Assembly (NCBI GenBank): GCA_023415635.1
Contig: JAEZJV010000040.1
Coordinates: forward strand, 305,449 to 369,448
Origin: Bacillota bacterium
GTDB taxonomy: Bacteria; Bacillota; Clostridia; Lachnospirales; Lachnospiraceae
Reading direction: 5' to 3'
DNA: 64,000 nt
A model generated the notes under the pieces. The model searched no databases. It was not told the origin of the DNA and was given only the letters and a program-made list of their open reading frames with translations. This document shows positions 1-9,358 of this stretch, piece by piece. Each line of letters opens with the position of its first letter. Positions within the stretch are counted from its first letter, which is position 1. The position numbers and the translations under genes are program-made.

Positions 1-369
1 CAGCATTGATACCTCTTCTCGCCAGCTGCTGGGCTCCCTTGAAAGATCCGTCACCGCCGATGACCACCAGCCCGTCAATCTTATGCTTTCTGCAAATATC
101 TGCAGCTTTGTCCTGTATCTCAGGTTTCAACATCTCTATGCAACGTGCGGTATATAGGATGGTACCGCCTCTCTGTATGATATCGGAAACACTCCTCGCA
201 TCCATATCTACAATATCTTCTTCCAGTAAGCCTAAGTAACCTCTTTTGATACCCTTTACCTTACAGCCTGCCGCTAAGGCAGATCTAACTACTGCTCTGA
301 TAGCAGCATTCATCCCCGGCGCATCCCCACCGCTGGTTAACACGCCTATCGTATTAACTTTTTCCATTG
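1..369 (-). CDS. pfkA: ATP-dependent 6-phosphofructokinase (N-terminal part)
   Basis: Only the first 123 codons are present; the gene runs off the left edge. PfkA phosphorylates fructose-6-phosphate to fructose-1,6-bisphosphate, the committed step of glycolysis, in the cytoplasm. Visible motifs are the nucleotide-binding GGDAPG (residues 13-18), a GGT segment near 67-69 and GGDGS (104-108). Glycine rather than aspartate as the fourth residue of GGDGS is the pattern of ATP-dependent rather than pyrophosphate-dependent enzymes. The ATG at 367-369 has a good SD (GGAGG, spacing 6). It lies 41 bp downstream of dnaE on the same strand, so the two are probably co-transcribed. Confidence 0.96.
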
Positions 370-410
370 TTATAACCTCCGCTCAATCAACAACTAAAGA
401 CTACAGTATT

Positions 411-3400
411 CTAATCCATTTTCCCAAGTTTTTCAATACTCTTTTCTGTAATTCGTATATTTTCTTCTGAATAAATTGTCATCAGCCGTTGAATCAGAAC
501 CTTATCCGCTTTTACATTTCTGCTTTTTGGAAGCTTTTTCATGCATTTTTCCGCTTCACAATAGATTACCACCGTATCATTACCGTCGTATTGATCCAGC
601 AGAGTGTACAGATTTTGTTCGTCTCTTTGAAAGTCCGAGAGGTTATTATACTTAATCCAGACCTCCTGTGGTATGCTGTCAAAGGGTATGATGTCCTGGC
701 AAATCAACTTCGCTGCCTTTTCTTCCTCCACGGTTACCTTACCGCGGACAAATATTTTTCTGTCGGACTCTATCAGAGATTTATATTTCTCATAATCCTT
801 CGGGAATATTATAACCTCTACATTACCGAATAAATCCTCAAGTGTAATAAATGCCATCATACTGTTACTGCGTGTCGTCTTCACGGTCTTCGAGGTAACC
901 ATACCGCCGATGACCTCCATATTACCATCAGTTACCTTTGGTCTGTCAATATCTTCATCAATCATAAAATCATTGGAGTTGGCGGTAACATTCTTCTTGA
1001 TGCGAAACTCATATTCCTCCAGCGGATGCCCGCTCACATAGATACCGAGTACCTCCTTCTCAAAGGCCAGCAGCTGTTCCTTACTGTATTCCGCTACCTC
1101 CGGCATCGTCAGCTCATAATCCATCTTTTCCTCTACCCCTGCTAAGTCAAATAAGGTCATCTGACCGGTCAGCGATTTTTTCTTGTCCGCAGCGATATCA
1201 TCCAGAATCTGTATATAATTCATCATCAGCTGTCTGCGGTTTTGATGAAGTTTCGAAAATACTCCAGCCTTAATAAAGCTTTCTATTGTTCTCTTATTCA
1301 CTTCCTTACCCGACAATCTCGTTGCAAAATCCTTCAGATCAACAAACGGCCCATTCTGCTCACGTTCGGCGACAATTGCATCAATAACCGGTCTTCCCAC
1401 TCCCTTGATTGCGGAAAGTGCATATCGGATGGCTCCTTCAGACACGGTAAAAACCGTATCCCCTTCGTTAATATCGGGGGGAAGAATTTCAATTCCCATC
1501 TGTCTGCAGGTATAGATATATTCTGAAACCTTGCCTGGATTTTCTATGACGGAGGTCATAAGTGCCGCCATGAACTCTACAGGATAGTAGGCCTTTAGAT
1601 AGGCTGTTTCATAGGAGATGACGGCATAAGCTGCGGCATGGGACTTATTAAAAGCATACTTTGCAAAATCCATCATTTCATCATAGATATGGTTGGCGAC
1701 AGCCTCCGGAATACCGTTTTTGATACAGCCAGGAACGCCTTCCTCTTCATTGCCGTATACAAATGCCTTCCGTTCCTTAATCATCACGGATTCTTTTTTC
1801 TTGGACATGGCACGTCGCACCAGGTCACTTCGACCATAGCTATATCCGGCCAGATCACGAACAATCTGCATTACCTGCTCCTGATATACGATACAGCCAT
1901 AGGTTGGGGACAAGATCGGCTCCAGCTGGGGGCATTCATAGGTGATATGCCCTGCTTCATTCTTCCCCTTGACATACTGCGGGATAAATTCCATCGGACC
2001 CGGACGATATAACGCAATTCCTGCTATAATATCCTCTAAGTTCCGGGGCTTTAACTCCTTCATGAAACTCTTCATTCCGGCGCTTTCCAACTGGAAGATT
2101 CCCTCGGTCTTAGCGGAGGATATCAGATCATATACCTTCTGATCATTATAATCTATCTTCTTAATGTCGAATTCCTCCCTGTCAGAGGAAGGTGATTTCT
2201 TATATGCTTTATTAACTAAGGCCTGTGCATTCTGTATCACAGTCAAGGTCCGAAGACCAAGAAAATCCATCTTGAGTAATCCCAGCTCTTCCAGAGTCGT
2301 CATTGTGAATTGTGTAGTAACAGAATCGTCTGAGGATCGGGAAAGTGGAACATATTCATCCAGACTCTCCTTACCGATCACGACCCCCGCTGCATGCATT
2401 GAGGTATGTCTTGGCAGACCCTCCAGTCGTTTTGACATATCTATCAGGTATTTCACCTCATTATTAGTCTCATAAAGCTGCTTTAACTCTTTATTGGCAC
2501 CCAGTGCTTTTTCAATCGTTATTCCTATCTCAGTGGGAATCATCTTGGCAACTGTATCCACTTGGGCATAAGGTAAATCCAGAGCCCGTCCCACATCACG
2601 GATTACCGCTCTTGCTGCCATTGTACCGAAGGTTACGATCTGGACCACCTTGTCCTTGCCGTATTTATCGGTTACATAATCGATTACCTCCTGCCTGCGC
2701 TCGTAACAGAAATCGATATCGATATCGGGCATGGTAAGTCGCTCCGGATTTAGGAAGCGCTCAAACAGCAGATTGTATTTAATCGGGTCGATATCCGTAA
2801 TATGTAAGGAATAAGAAACAATCGAACCCGCAGCACTGCCACGACCAGGTCCGACAATGATGTTGTTGTCTCTGGCATATTTGATGAAATCCCATACTAT
2901 GAGAAAATAATCCACAAAGCCCATATTACGGATGGTATCCAGCTCATAATCCAAACGTTCCTTCAGCTCCTGAGACACCGGCTGATACCGCTCCATCAGT
3001 CCTTCCTCACAGAGCTTTTTCAGATAATCAAAAGCTGTATAAGGCACCGGTACAGGATAAACAGGTAATTTGTATTCACCAAAGGTAATGGTTACATTAC
3101 AGCGTCTGGAGATATCATAAGTGTTCTGAAGAGCTTCCTTGGCATAGGGAAATATTTCAAGCATCTCCTCGGGAGACTTCAGATAATACTGACCTCCTTC
3201 ATAACGCATGCGGTTCTCATCAGATACCTTCCTTTGGGTCTGGATACAGAGCAGTATATCATGAGGATCAGCATCCTCCGCATAGGTATAGTGAACGTCA
3301 TTCGTCGCCACTAATTGGATCCCTGTATCCTGGGATAGGCGCAGTAATGCCTGATTCACTGATTTCTGCTCCTGCATTCCATGATCCTGCAGCTCCAGAA

Positions 3401-3914
3401 AAAAATTATTTTTTCCGAAGATTCCCTGTAATTTCAGCGCCGCCTCCTTAGCCTCAGCATAAAACCCCCTCCGGATATCTGTTGCAACCTCTCCGGCAAG
3501 ACATGCACTTAAAGCAATGATTCCCTCACTGAATTGCTGTAATACCTCATAATCAATTCTTGGTCTATAATAAAAGCCCTCCAGAAACCCTCTGGAGACT
3601 AGCTTCATCAAGTTCTGGTATCCGGTATTGTTCTCTGCTAACAGCACCAGATGGTGATACCTCTCCTCGGAAGCACCTGCTTCACGATCAAATCTGGAAT
3701 TCGGAGCAACATAAACCTCACACCCGATGATTGGCTTAATTCCTTCCGCCAAACAGGCTTTGTAGAATTCGATGACACCGTACATAACCCCATGGTCGGT
3801 AATCGCCAGACTATCCATCCCCAGCTCCCTGGTACGCGCAACCATTTCCTTAATCTTTCCGGAACCATCCAGCAGACTGTATTCTGTATGCACATGTAAA
3901 TGCGTATAATTCAT
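411..3914 (-). CDS. dnaE: DNA polymerase III alpha subunit, DnaE type
   Basis: Replicative DNA polymerase of the C family, 1167 aa, usual length for DnaE. The N-terminal PHP domain begins with HLHVHTEYSLLDG. The palm carries the catalytic PDIDIDF motif near residue 396-402, followed by finger, beta-binding and OB-fold regions (VEVIIFPKDYEKY near 1030). It lacks the inserted exonuclease of PolC, and a low-GC Firmicute would normally also carry polC elsewhere. Two ATGs lie close together at 3920 and 3914. The SD GGGAGG abuts the first, so the second (spacing 6, protein starting MNYTHLHVH) is the better start. pfkA follows directly. Confidence 0.97.
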   Translation of the reverse strand: MNYTHLHVHTEYSLLDGSGKIKEMVARTRELGMDSLAITDHGVMYGVIEFYKACLAEGIKPIIGCEVYVAPNSRFDREAGASEERYHHLVLLAENNTGYQNLMKLVSRGFLEGFYYRPRIDYEVLQQFSEGIIALSACLAGEVATDIRRGFYAEAKEAALKLQGIFGKNNFFLELQDHGMQEQKSVNQALLRLSQDTGIQLVATNDVHYTYAEDADPHDILLCIQTQRKVSDENRMRYEGGQYYLKSPEEMLEIFPYAKEALQNTYDISRRCNVTITFGEYKLPVYPVPVPYTAFDYLKKLCEEGLMERYQPVSQELKERLDYELDTIRNMGFVDYFLIVWDFIKYARDNNIIVGPGRGSAAGSIVSYSLHITDIDPIKYNLLFERFLNPERLTMPDIDIDFCYERRQEVIDYVTDKYGKDKVVQIVTFGTMAARAVIRDVGRALDLPYAQVDTVAKMIPTEIGITIEKALGANKELKQLYETNNEVKYLIDMSKRLEGLPRHTSMHAAGVVIGKESLDEYVPLSRSSDDSVTTQFTMTTLEELGLLKMDFLGLRTLTVIQNAQALVNKAYKKSPSSDREEFDIKKIDYNDQKVYDLISSAKTEGIFQLESAGMKSFMKELKPRNLEDIIAGIALYRPGPMEFIPQYVKGKNEAGHITYECPQLEPILSPTYGCIVYQEQVMQIVRDLAGYSYGRSDLVRRAMSKKKESVMIKERKAFVYGNEEEGVPGCIKNGIPEAVANHIYDEMMDFAKYAFNKSHAAAYAVISYETAYLKAYYPVEFMAALMTSVIENPGKVSEYIYTCRQMGIEILPPDINEGDTVFTVSEGAIRYALSAIKGVGRPVIDAIVAEREQNGPFVDLKDFATRLSGKEVNKRTIESFIKAGVFSKLHQNRRQLMMNYIQILDDIAADKKKSLTGQMTLFDLAGVEEKMDYELTMPEVAEYSKEQLLAFEKEVLGIYVSGHPLEEYEFRIKKNVTANSNDFMIDEDIDRPKVTDGNMEVIGGMVTSKTVKTTRSNSMMAFITLEDLFGNVEVIIFPKDYEKYKSLIESDRKIFVRGKVTVEEEKAAKLICQDIIPFDSIPQEVWIKYNNLSDFQRDEQNLYTLLDQYDGNDTVVIYCEAEKCMKKLPKSRNVKADKVLIQRLMTIYSEENIRITEKSIEKLGKMD

Positions 3915-3920
3915 GTACAT

Positions 3921-4494
3921 CCTCCCTTCCTTTCAAGTATAAAAGAGCTTAAGTCACTTCTATGTCATACCCGAAGGTACTTCTTATTTATACCTTATCT
4001 TTATTTCAGAGTATTTCTACCTTTATTCAAATTATACTTGGCCTTCAGAAGACTCCGGCAACCAATCACTCCGATTGACAGGAATTTGTCTGAACGATTA
4101 TTTATTGACTATTTTATTTCCTGCTTTTAATGGTTAGCTTAATGGTTCTCTCGTATTATTTTATATCATATTCCACCCGCAATAGCTTGTCAATAAGCCG
4201 TATAGACGACTATTCCTACAACTTCCCTAATCATGTCCTCCTCTTTTCTTATAGTGTTTATTTAATTAACACCATATAATCCAGAGTATAGATCAGGCTG
4301 TTGCTTCAGTGAATATAAAAACATTGCGGGAGTAGTACTATTCCTTGTGAGTTTTACCACTCAGCCATGTACCTGTCAGCAGTTCCCTTCATAACAGGGA
4401 GTACTGCTACGTGCGTTGTAGTAAAAATCTCGAAAGGTATCGTATTGCTTCCGCAATGTATTCGTTCCTTATATGCAGCAACCGCTATTCCCGC
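3921..4494. other. Intergenic region, 574 bp, no gene seen
   Basis: AT-rich spacer between dnaE and the deacetylase gene, both on the minus strand. I see no credible coding frame and no RNA gene. A hairpin (GCAGT-TCCCT pairing with AGGGA-GT-ACTGC, about 4378-4407) lies downstream of the deacetylase but has no clear T-run, so it is not called a terminator. A TATAAT-like hexamer lies on the minus strand upstream of dnaE, but no matching -35 at 16-18 bp was found. Confidence 0.5.
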
Positions 4495-5937
4495 CTACCA
4501 ATTTCGTGCCGGCCGGTCCGGGTCAATGATCTCCTCAATATTAAATAAATCCTTCAGTCGCTCAGGAAATTGTAACATTGCTTGACCATCAATCGGCCTG
4601 CGGCCCATTCGGATATAATCCTTTCTGATCTGCATCCACGGCTTGGAGTTTACATTCAAAAACATATCAAAGCCCTGCTGTTTTAAATAATGATATTTGT
4701 CACTGGAATATGGTCCAACCGAATGTTCTATATCTGCTCCGAAGGGAAATACATAGATATCCGTCTTACCGATTAGCGGTTCCACTTCCTCCAGCCATCT
4801 CTTTGTATCCCTCTTCAAAAGCTCCAGGGACTCCTTCTGAAAATTCTTATGTCCCCAGCTATGGGAACCGAACTCCCAGCCTTCAGCCTTTAAAGCATCG
4901 GCAACCTTCTTTGAAGCTTTTCTGTCCTCCTCGTAGGTGGGTGATGACTGATCATTGGTCCGATAACCAAGAATCCCTTCGTAACCGGTTAGGGCAATCA
5001 ATCCCTTTGCACCCTGATAGGAAAAGTCCGGATGTGCCTCAACAAACTCATCGAGAATCGGAACAATATCATAAGCACCTGTTATAATGGAACCATCCTC
5101 GGCTATCATCTCACAGGATGATTTTCCATTCTCATCTATTATGATCCTTTTTGCAAAGCCGTCCCCTTCCATATATTCATAATAGCTCACGTCATCGATG
5201 GAGAGCACGAAGGGTTTCTTCCCGTTTCTTAGATAAATCTTAGCTTCTGTATAGCTTTCTCTATCATCCTCTTCTATTTTATTAACCAGATCAGACATAT
5301 TAACCAATACATATCCGTCTTCATAGAGCTTCTTAATGATTTCATTGAATTCCTTAATCGTCGCCATGTACATATTATAGCCCTTGGCTCTACTGTCTCC
5401 GTCAAAAGCTTTTTGGGGATCTGCTACCAAGGAATGGAAAAAGATATGATTAATCTGGGTGATTGAATCATAAGTACCTCCATATAATACAAGCTCAGTT
5501 TTTTCCTTCTCCAATCGTCCAATAGCTTCTGTCAGAACCGGATATACGGAATAATTTCCTTCCGAACCTGTATATCCCTGTAATAGCTTTATAGCGTCCT
5601 CATATTGATAACCCAGCGCCAAACGGTCTGCTCTGATAATTAAATCTTCCCTGTCCTTGATTTCCCGATTTAGCATTTCCTGCAGTCGCAGGGCTTCCTG
5701 CTCCTCCGGAGTAAGCTTTTCCTTTCCCGCCATGTCCTCCGAGTCGTCCGCTCCCTTACCATCCTGATGATATTCTGCATTTGCATTCGGTAAGTCTTCG
5801 TCTGCCTTCATAGAAACATACCAACGATATGCTCCAAACAAAGCCAGCAGAATCACAACCTCTATAGTAAATGCTGCAAATAAACGCGTTGATTTTCTTT
5901 GCTCCCGCTTTTCCGGTTTTTGATTATGCTTCGTCAT
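4495..5937 (-). CDS. Membrane-anchored NodB-like polysaccharide deacetylase
   Basis: 480 aa. A single transmembrane segment near residues 20-42 follows a basic N-terminus, so the enzyme domain is extracytoplasmic. A charged linker precedes a helical region, then a NodB-like fold from about residue 235. The first catalytic motif reads LSIDDVSYY near 243-251 (canonical TFDDG), the metal-binding H-x3-H is HSWGH near 357-361, and PFGAD follows near 395. Such enzymes remove acetyl groups from cell-wall or exopolysaccharide GlcNAc; the substrate here is unknown. The start is one of two adjacent ATGs (5940 or 5937) behind GAGAGG; the second has better spacing. It is divergent from the radical SAM gene. 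Confidence 0.8.
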   Translation of the reverse strand: MTKHNQKPEKREQRKSTRLFAAFTIEVVILLALFGAYRWYVSMKADEDLPNANAEYHQDGKGADDSEDMAGKEKLTPEEQEALRLQEMLNREIKDREDLIIRADRLALGYQYEDAIKLLQGYTGSEGNYSVYPVLTEAIGRLEKEKTELVLYGGTYDSITQINHIFFHSLVADPQKAFDGDSRAKGYNMYMATIKEFNEIIKKLYEDGYVLVNMSDLVNKIEEDDRESYTEAKIYLRNGKKPFVLSIDDVSYYEYMEGDGFAKRIIIDENGKSSCEMIAEDGSIITGAYDIVPILDEFVEAHPDFSYQGAKGLIALTGYEGILGYRTNDQSSPTYEEDRKASKKVADALKAEGWEFGSHSWGHKNFQKESLELLKRDTKRWLEEVEPLIGKTDIYVFPFGADIEHSVGPYSSDKYHYLKQQGFDMFLNVNSKPWMQIRKDYIRMGRRPIDGQAMLQFPERLKDLFNIEEIIDPDRPARNW

Positions 5938-6217
5938 CATGTACCTCTCTTTTAAATCGGAAATGTTTACCTCTTTCTTACATGCCTAAACTGTCTGATA
6001 GCTTACTTTTCATTATACCATACCCAACTCTATTATTCCTTACAATAATATTAATTTACATGGTAATTATTGTTAACAAATTTTTCAATTTTATGTACTT
6101 CTACACATAATATTGTAAAAAATTAAGTATTATGACTAAAGTGGTAAAGTCCCATTTAACTTCAAGTTGTGTATAAGGATCACCGGTGTTACAATAAATC
6201 GGAAAGGAAACAAACCG

Positions 6218-7984
6218 ATGAATATAATATTCTTATCTGAAGCAGCCAATCCGGCATTTATAGAGCATATGAAAACCAGAGGAGCTGTCATTCTTATACC
6301 AAGGGATAATCGCTTCGATTCAAGAATAGGCAGTCATGCAGATCTTGTATTGTCAATTACTGAAGATACCTTAATTATTGATGAATGTGCTTCTAAGAGG
6401 ATCTTCAGTCAATTAGAGTCCCTGAAAGTCCCTTATGTCGTAGGCAACTCAAAACTATCTTTGACTTATCCCGGGGATATCGCCTATAACGCCGTAGTAA
6501 CAGCAGACTCCCTGATTCATAAGCTTGATTATACTAATCCTCTTCTTCTACGACACTGCTTTAATAAGGGTAAAAAGCTCATTCCTGTCCGACAAGGTTA
6601 TACGAAATGCTCAACCGTAGTAGTTAGTAATGAAAGCATAATCACCAGTGACCGTGGTATCTATGAAGCAGCGAAAGATTACATGAAGGTACTTCTGATA
6701 CAGCCGGGGCATGTGCTGCTGGAAGGCTATGATATCGGATTTCTTGGAGGTGCCTGTGGAAGCTTTGGAGATGTGGTGATCTTCCATGGGGATTTGAGTC
6801 AGCATCCTGATTTTAGGAGAATTCAAGACTTTATCGAGGCAGAGCAGAAAAAATTAATCTATTTTAAAGAATTCCCTTTGACGGATATCGGTTCCGTACT
6901 CGTCTTGAACCATCGGGAAAGCATAGCCCAGGATGACTCAAGCTGCAGGAAGCATGTGAATATCCCCATCTTCGTATCCCATGAAGGCTGTCCGAATGAT
7001 TGCGTCTTCTGCAACCAACGAAAAATTACTGCAAAGGCGGCAGCAATGACGACCCAGGAGGTTTCCGAACAGGTGACTGCCTATACTTCAACCTTGGATG
7101 GAAACATGCAGATAGAGCTAGCCTTCTTTGGCGGAAGCTTTACCGGTATAGAGACAAGCCTTCAGGAGCGTTATCTTCGTCTGGCCTATGAGTATAAAAA
7201 ATCGGGTAAAATAAACGCCATACGTCTTTCAACCAGGCCGGATTACATTTCCCGGGAAATCCTTGACAGACTGAGGCGGTTCGAGGTTGATATCATTGAG
7301 CTAGGAGTCCAATCTCTGATCGAGGAGGTCCTCCAGGCTTCGAACAGAGGACATCTGGTTGCAGAGGTCTATCAGGCTGCAGATCTGATTAAAGCCTATG
7401 GCTTTCAGCTGGGAATTCAGTTAATGGCAGGACTGCCAGAAGATACAAAGGAACGCTCTGTGCTTTCATCAAAGCTTACGGCATTATTAAAACCTGATTT
7501 TGTTCGCATCTACCCTACTCTTGTGATAAGAGAGACCGAATTGCTGAAGCTCTGCCATCGGGGAGAGTATCACCCGTTAACCCTGGAAGAGGCAGTAGAC
7601 TGGGTAAAGGATATGTATCAAGTTTTCTTACAAAGCCAAATACCCGTAATCCGGATGGGACTTCAGCCGACTGACCTGATTGCCGAAGGCAGGGAGGTAA
7701 TATACGGTCCCTTTCATCCTGCCTTTCGACAGCTGGTAGAAAGTGCTTACTTTCTGGAACATATGAGGGCATTGTTAGGAACTCCCGGTTCTACCTCTGA
7801 CCCAGGACAGGATCTCATAATTCTATGCAATCCCAAGGATTTATCTCAGGTGATCGGGCATAAGCGCAGAAATATACTTGAGCTTAAGAGGAATTATCCC
7901 AAGCTGAAGATAGTCCCTGATAAGCGTATCAGGCCTATGACAATTGAATACCGTGTTAATGCTGTACATGACACTCTGAAATAA
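6218..7984 (+). CDS. Fusion: DUF6873-like GME-fold domain + Elp3-like radical SAM enzyme
   Basis: 588 aa in one uninterrupted frame. Residues 1 to about 235 resemble the DUF6873 family (GME fold, related to guanidino-modifying enzymes), with conserved-looking segments IPRDNRFD, GYTKCSTVVV and FLGGACGSFGDV. From about 245 it is a radical SAM protein of the Elp3/TIGR01212-like group. The cluster ligands are in CPNDCVFC (about 258-265), with FFGGSFTG, IELGVQS and a LMAGLPEDT segment after it. This implies a [4Fe-4S]/SAM enzyme, possibly tRNA-modifying. The ATG at 6218 follows GGAAAGGA. An in-frame TTG at 6167 lacks an SD. Transcribed alone, ending at the palindrome near 8057. The substrate is unknown. 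Confidence 0.8.
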   Translation: MNIIFLSEAANPAFIEHMKTRGAVILIPRDNRFDSRIGSHADLVLSITEDTLIIDECASKRIFSQLESLKVPYVVGNSKLSLTYPGDIAYNAVVTADSLIHKLDYTNPLLLRHCFNKGKKLIPVRQGYTKCSTVVVSNESIITSDRGIYEAAKDYMKVLLIQPGHVLLEGYDIGFLGGACGSFGDVVIFHGDLSQHPDFRRIQDFIEAEQKKLIYFKEFPLTDIGSVLVLNHRESIAQDDSSCRKHVNIPIFVSHEGCPNDCVFCNQRKITAKAAAMTTQEVSEQVTAYTSTLDGNMQIELAFFGGSFTGIETSLQERYLRLAYEYKKSGKINAIRLSTRPDYISREILDRLRRFEVDIIELGVQSLIEEVLQASNRGHLVAEVYQAADLIKAYGFQLGIQLMAGLPEDTKERSVLSSKLTALLKPDFVRIYPTLVIRETELLKLCHRGEYHPLTLEEAVDWVKDMYQVFLQSQIPVIRMGLQPTDLIAEGREVIYGPFHPAFRQLVESAYFLEHMRALLGTPGSTSDPGQDLIILCNPKDLSQVIGHKRRNILELKRNYPKLKIVPDKRIRPMTIEYRVNAVHDTLK

Positions 7985-8056
7985 GAAGCCATATGGTTCA
8001 AATACCGCAGACATAGCTGCCAGGCCATCGAAATCCCAGCGTACTTTATATTTTAA

Positions 8057-8090
8057 TATAAGGGACTCAGCATATGCTGAGTCCCTTATA
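8057..8090. terminator. Perfect 34-nt palindrome, bidirectional terminator
   Basis: The sequence TATAAGGGACTCAGCAT is followed immediately by its exact reverse complement, with A/T-rich sequence on both flanks. It lies between the convergent radical SAM gene (plus) and the crh-like gene (minus), the expected place for a shared terminator. T-runs are short, so a protein-binding palindrome cannot be excluded. Confidence 0.65.
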
Positions 8091-8113
8091 ATTTCGCCTT
8101 CTATACCGAAGGA

Positions 8114-8368
8114 TTATTTACTGCTTAAATACTTCTCTATATTTTCAATTGCCGCTTTTTCATCGAGACCATCTGCCGTTACTGTTACAGTCTCTCCGGC
8201 AGAAATGCCCATGCTCATCATTCCCATGATGCTCTTCGCGTTAACGCGCTTATCTTCACTGGCAACATAAATACTGCATTCGTATTGGCTTGCTACCTGG
8301 ACAAGTAATGCGACCGGTCTTGCTTCCAATCCTGTTGGGATGTTAATTACTATTTCCTTCGTTATCAT
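8114..8368 (-). CDS. crh: Crh-like HPr-family regulatory protein (His15 replaced by Glu)
   Basis: 84 aa, the size of HPr. The usual phosphorylation-site motif GLHARP is GLEARP, with Glu at position 15 in place of the histidine that accepts phosphate from Enzyme I. The HprK target Ser46 is intact in NAKSIMG. This is the pattern of Bacillus Crh (Gln15, Ser46), which acts as a CcpA co-repressor after Ser46 phosphorylation but cannot carry phosphate to sugars. The gene sits at the end of the murB-rapZ-whiA run, as crh does in Bacillus, and hprK is in the same cluster. The ATG at 8368 has AGGAGG at spacing 9 and overlaps the end of whiA by 26 bp. Confidence 0.85.
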   Translation of the reverse strand: MITKEIVINIPTGLEARPVALLVQVASQYECSIYVASEDKRVNAKSIMGMMSMGISAGETVTVTADGLDEKAAIENIEKYLSSK

Positions 8369-9329
8369 GAATATTTTCCTCCTTATGCTCACGCAATTGA
8401 TCTGCTATCATACTTAATTTACGTAATCTATGGTTAACACCGGATTTACCGATGGGCGGCATAAGCATCGCCCCAAGCTCCTTCAGAGAAGCCTCCGGAT
8501 AATCAATCCGTAATCGTGCAATATCCACTAAGCTATCCGGCAAATCTCCAAGACCGACCTTATCCCTGATATACAGGATATCCTCTGTCTGTTTGGTCGC
8601 GGCTGTTACTGTCTTGCTGATATTAGCAGCTTCACAATTCACCTGTCGGTTGATAGAATTACGCATTTCCTTCAGAATCCTAACGTTCTCCAGATCCATC
8701 AAAGCTACATGAGCTTCCATGACATTTAAAAAATCCACAATCTGTGAGCCCTCTTTAATATAAACCACAAAATTTTTTTTACGCATGACAATCTTCGCAT
8801 CAATTGAAAAGGTCTGTATGATATCCCTTAACTGCTCCGCCTTTTGCAGATCAGTCAGGACAACCTCCAAATGATATGACTTCTGCGGATCACTCATGGA
8901 ACCTGAGGAAAGAAATGCTCCCCGGATAAAGGCTCTCTTACAGCAGGCATTCTGAACTATCAAATGATTTGCCAATCCCAGTCTGCTGCTATGCTCTGAA
9001 CCTTCCAGTGAGGATAGCTTTGTTCCCTGCAGGATATTCTCCACTGCCTCCATGTCCTTGATAATCATGGTATAAATACTATTTTTGCTTTGGCCTATAT
9101 TTGTTTTTACTGAAACATCATTATTTATATTAAAGGTTTTTCGAATTAATGTAAAGTACTTTCTTGCAACAATCAGATTTTCCGTCTGTAACCTTAAGTA
9201 TTTTCTTGTCCCGTACTGTATTAAGAGCCCTTCATATGAAAGAATTGCCGACAGTTCTGCAAGCCTGCAATGTCTGGCACTACTCAGCTGCAGAGAAAGC
9301 TCTTCCTTCACATCCGACGAAAAAGACAT
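8343..9329 (-). CDS. whiA: DNA-binding protein WhiA
   Basis: 328 aa. WhiA combines an N-terminal LAGLIDADG homing-endonuclease-like domain (no nuclease activity in known members) with a C-terminal helix-turn-helix. The N-terminus MSFSSDVKEELS and the C-terminal segment reading LGDLPDSLVDIARLRIDYP, then LKELGAMLMPPIGKSGVNHR, are characteristic. It acts in sporulation septation in Streptomyces and in chromosome segregation and growth control in Bacillus. SD GGGGAGG, spacing 5. rapZ lies 29 bp upstream and crh overlaps its 3' end, so the three genes are one transcript. Confidence 0.95.
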   Translation of the reverse strand: MSFSSDVKEELSLQLSSARHCRLAELSAILSYEGLLIQYGTRKYLRLQTENLIVARKYFTLIRKTFNINNDVSVKTNIGQSKNSIYTMIIKDMEAVENILQGTKLSSLEGSEHSSRLGLANHLIVQNACCKRAFIRGAFLSSGSMSDPQKSYHLEVVLTDLQKAEQLRDIIQTFSIDAKIVMRKKNFVVYIKEGSQIVDFLNVMEAHVALMDLENVRILKEMRNSINRQVNCEAANISKTVTAATKQTEDILYIRDKVGLGDLPDSLVDIARLRIDYPEASLKELGAMLMPPIGKSGVNHRLRKLSMIADQLREHKEENIHDNEGNSN

Positions 9330-9358
9330 ACGAACCTCCCCTTATTTATGTGTCTTAT

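Noticed and set aside
6167..6217. TTG at 6167 as start of the radical SAM fusion
   Set aside because: No SD upstream, whereas ATG 6218 has a good one and begins the conserved sequence.
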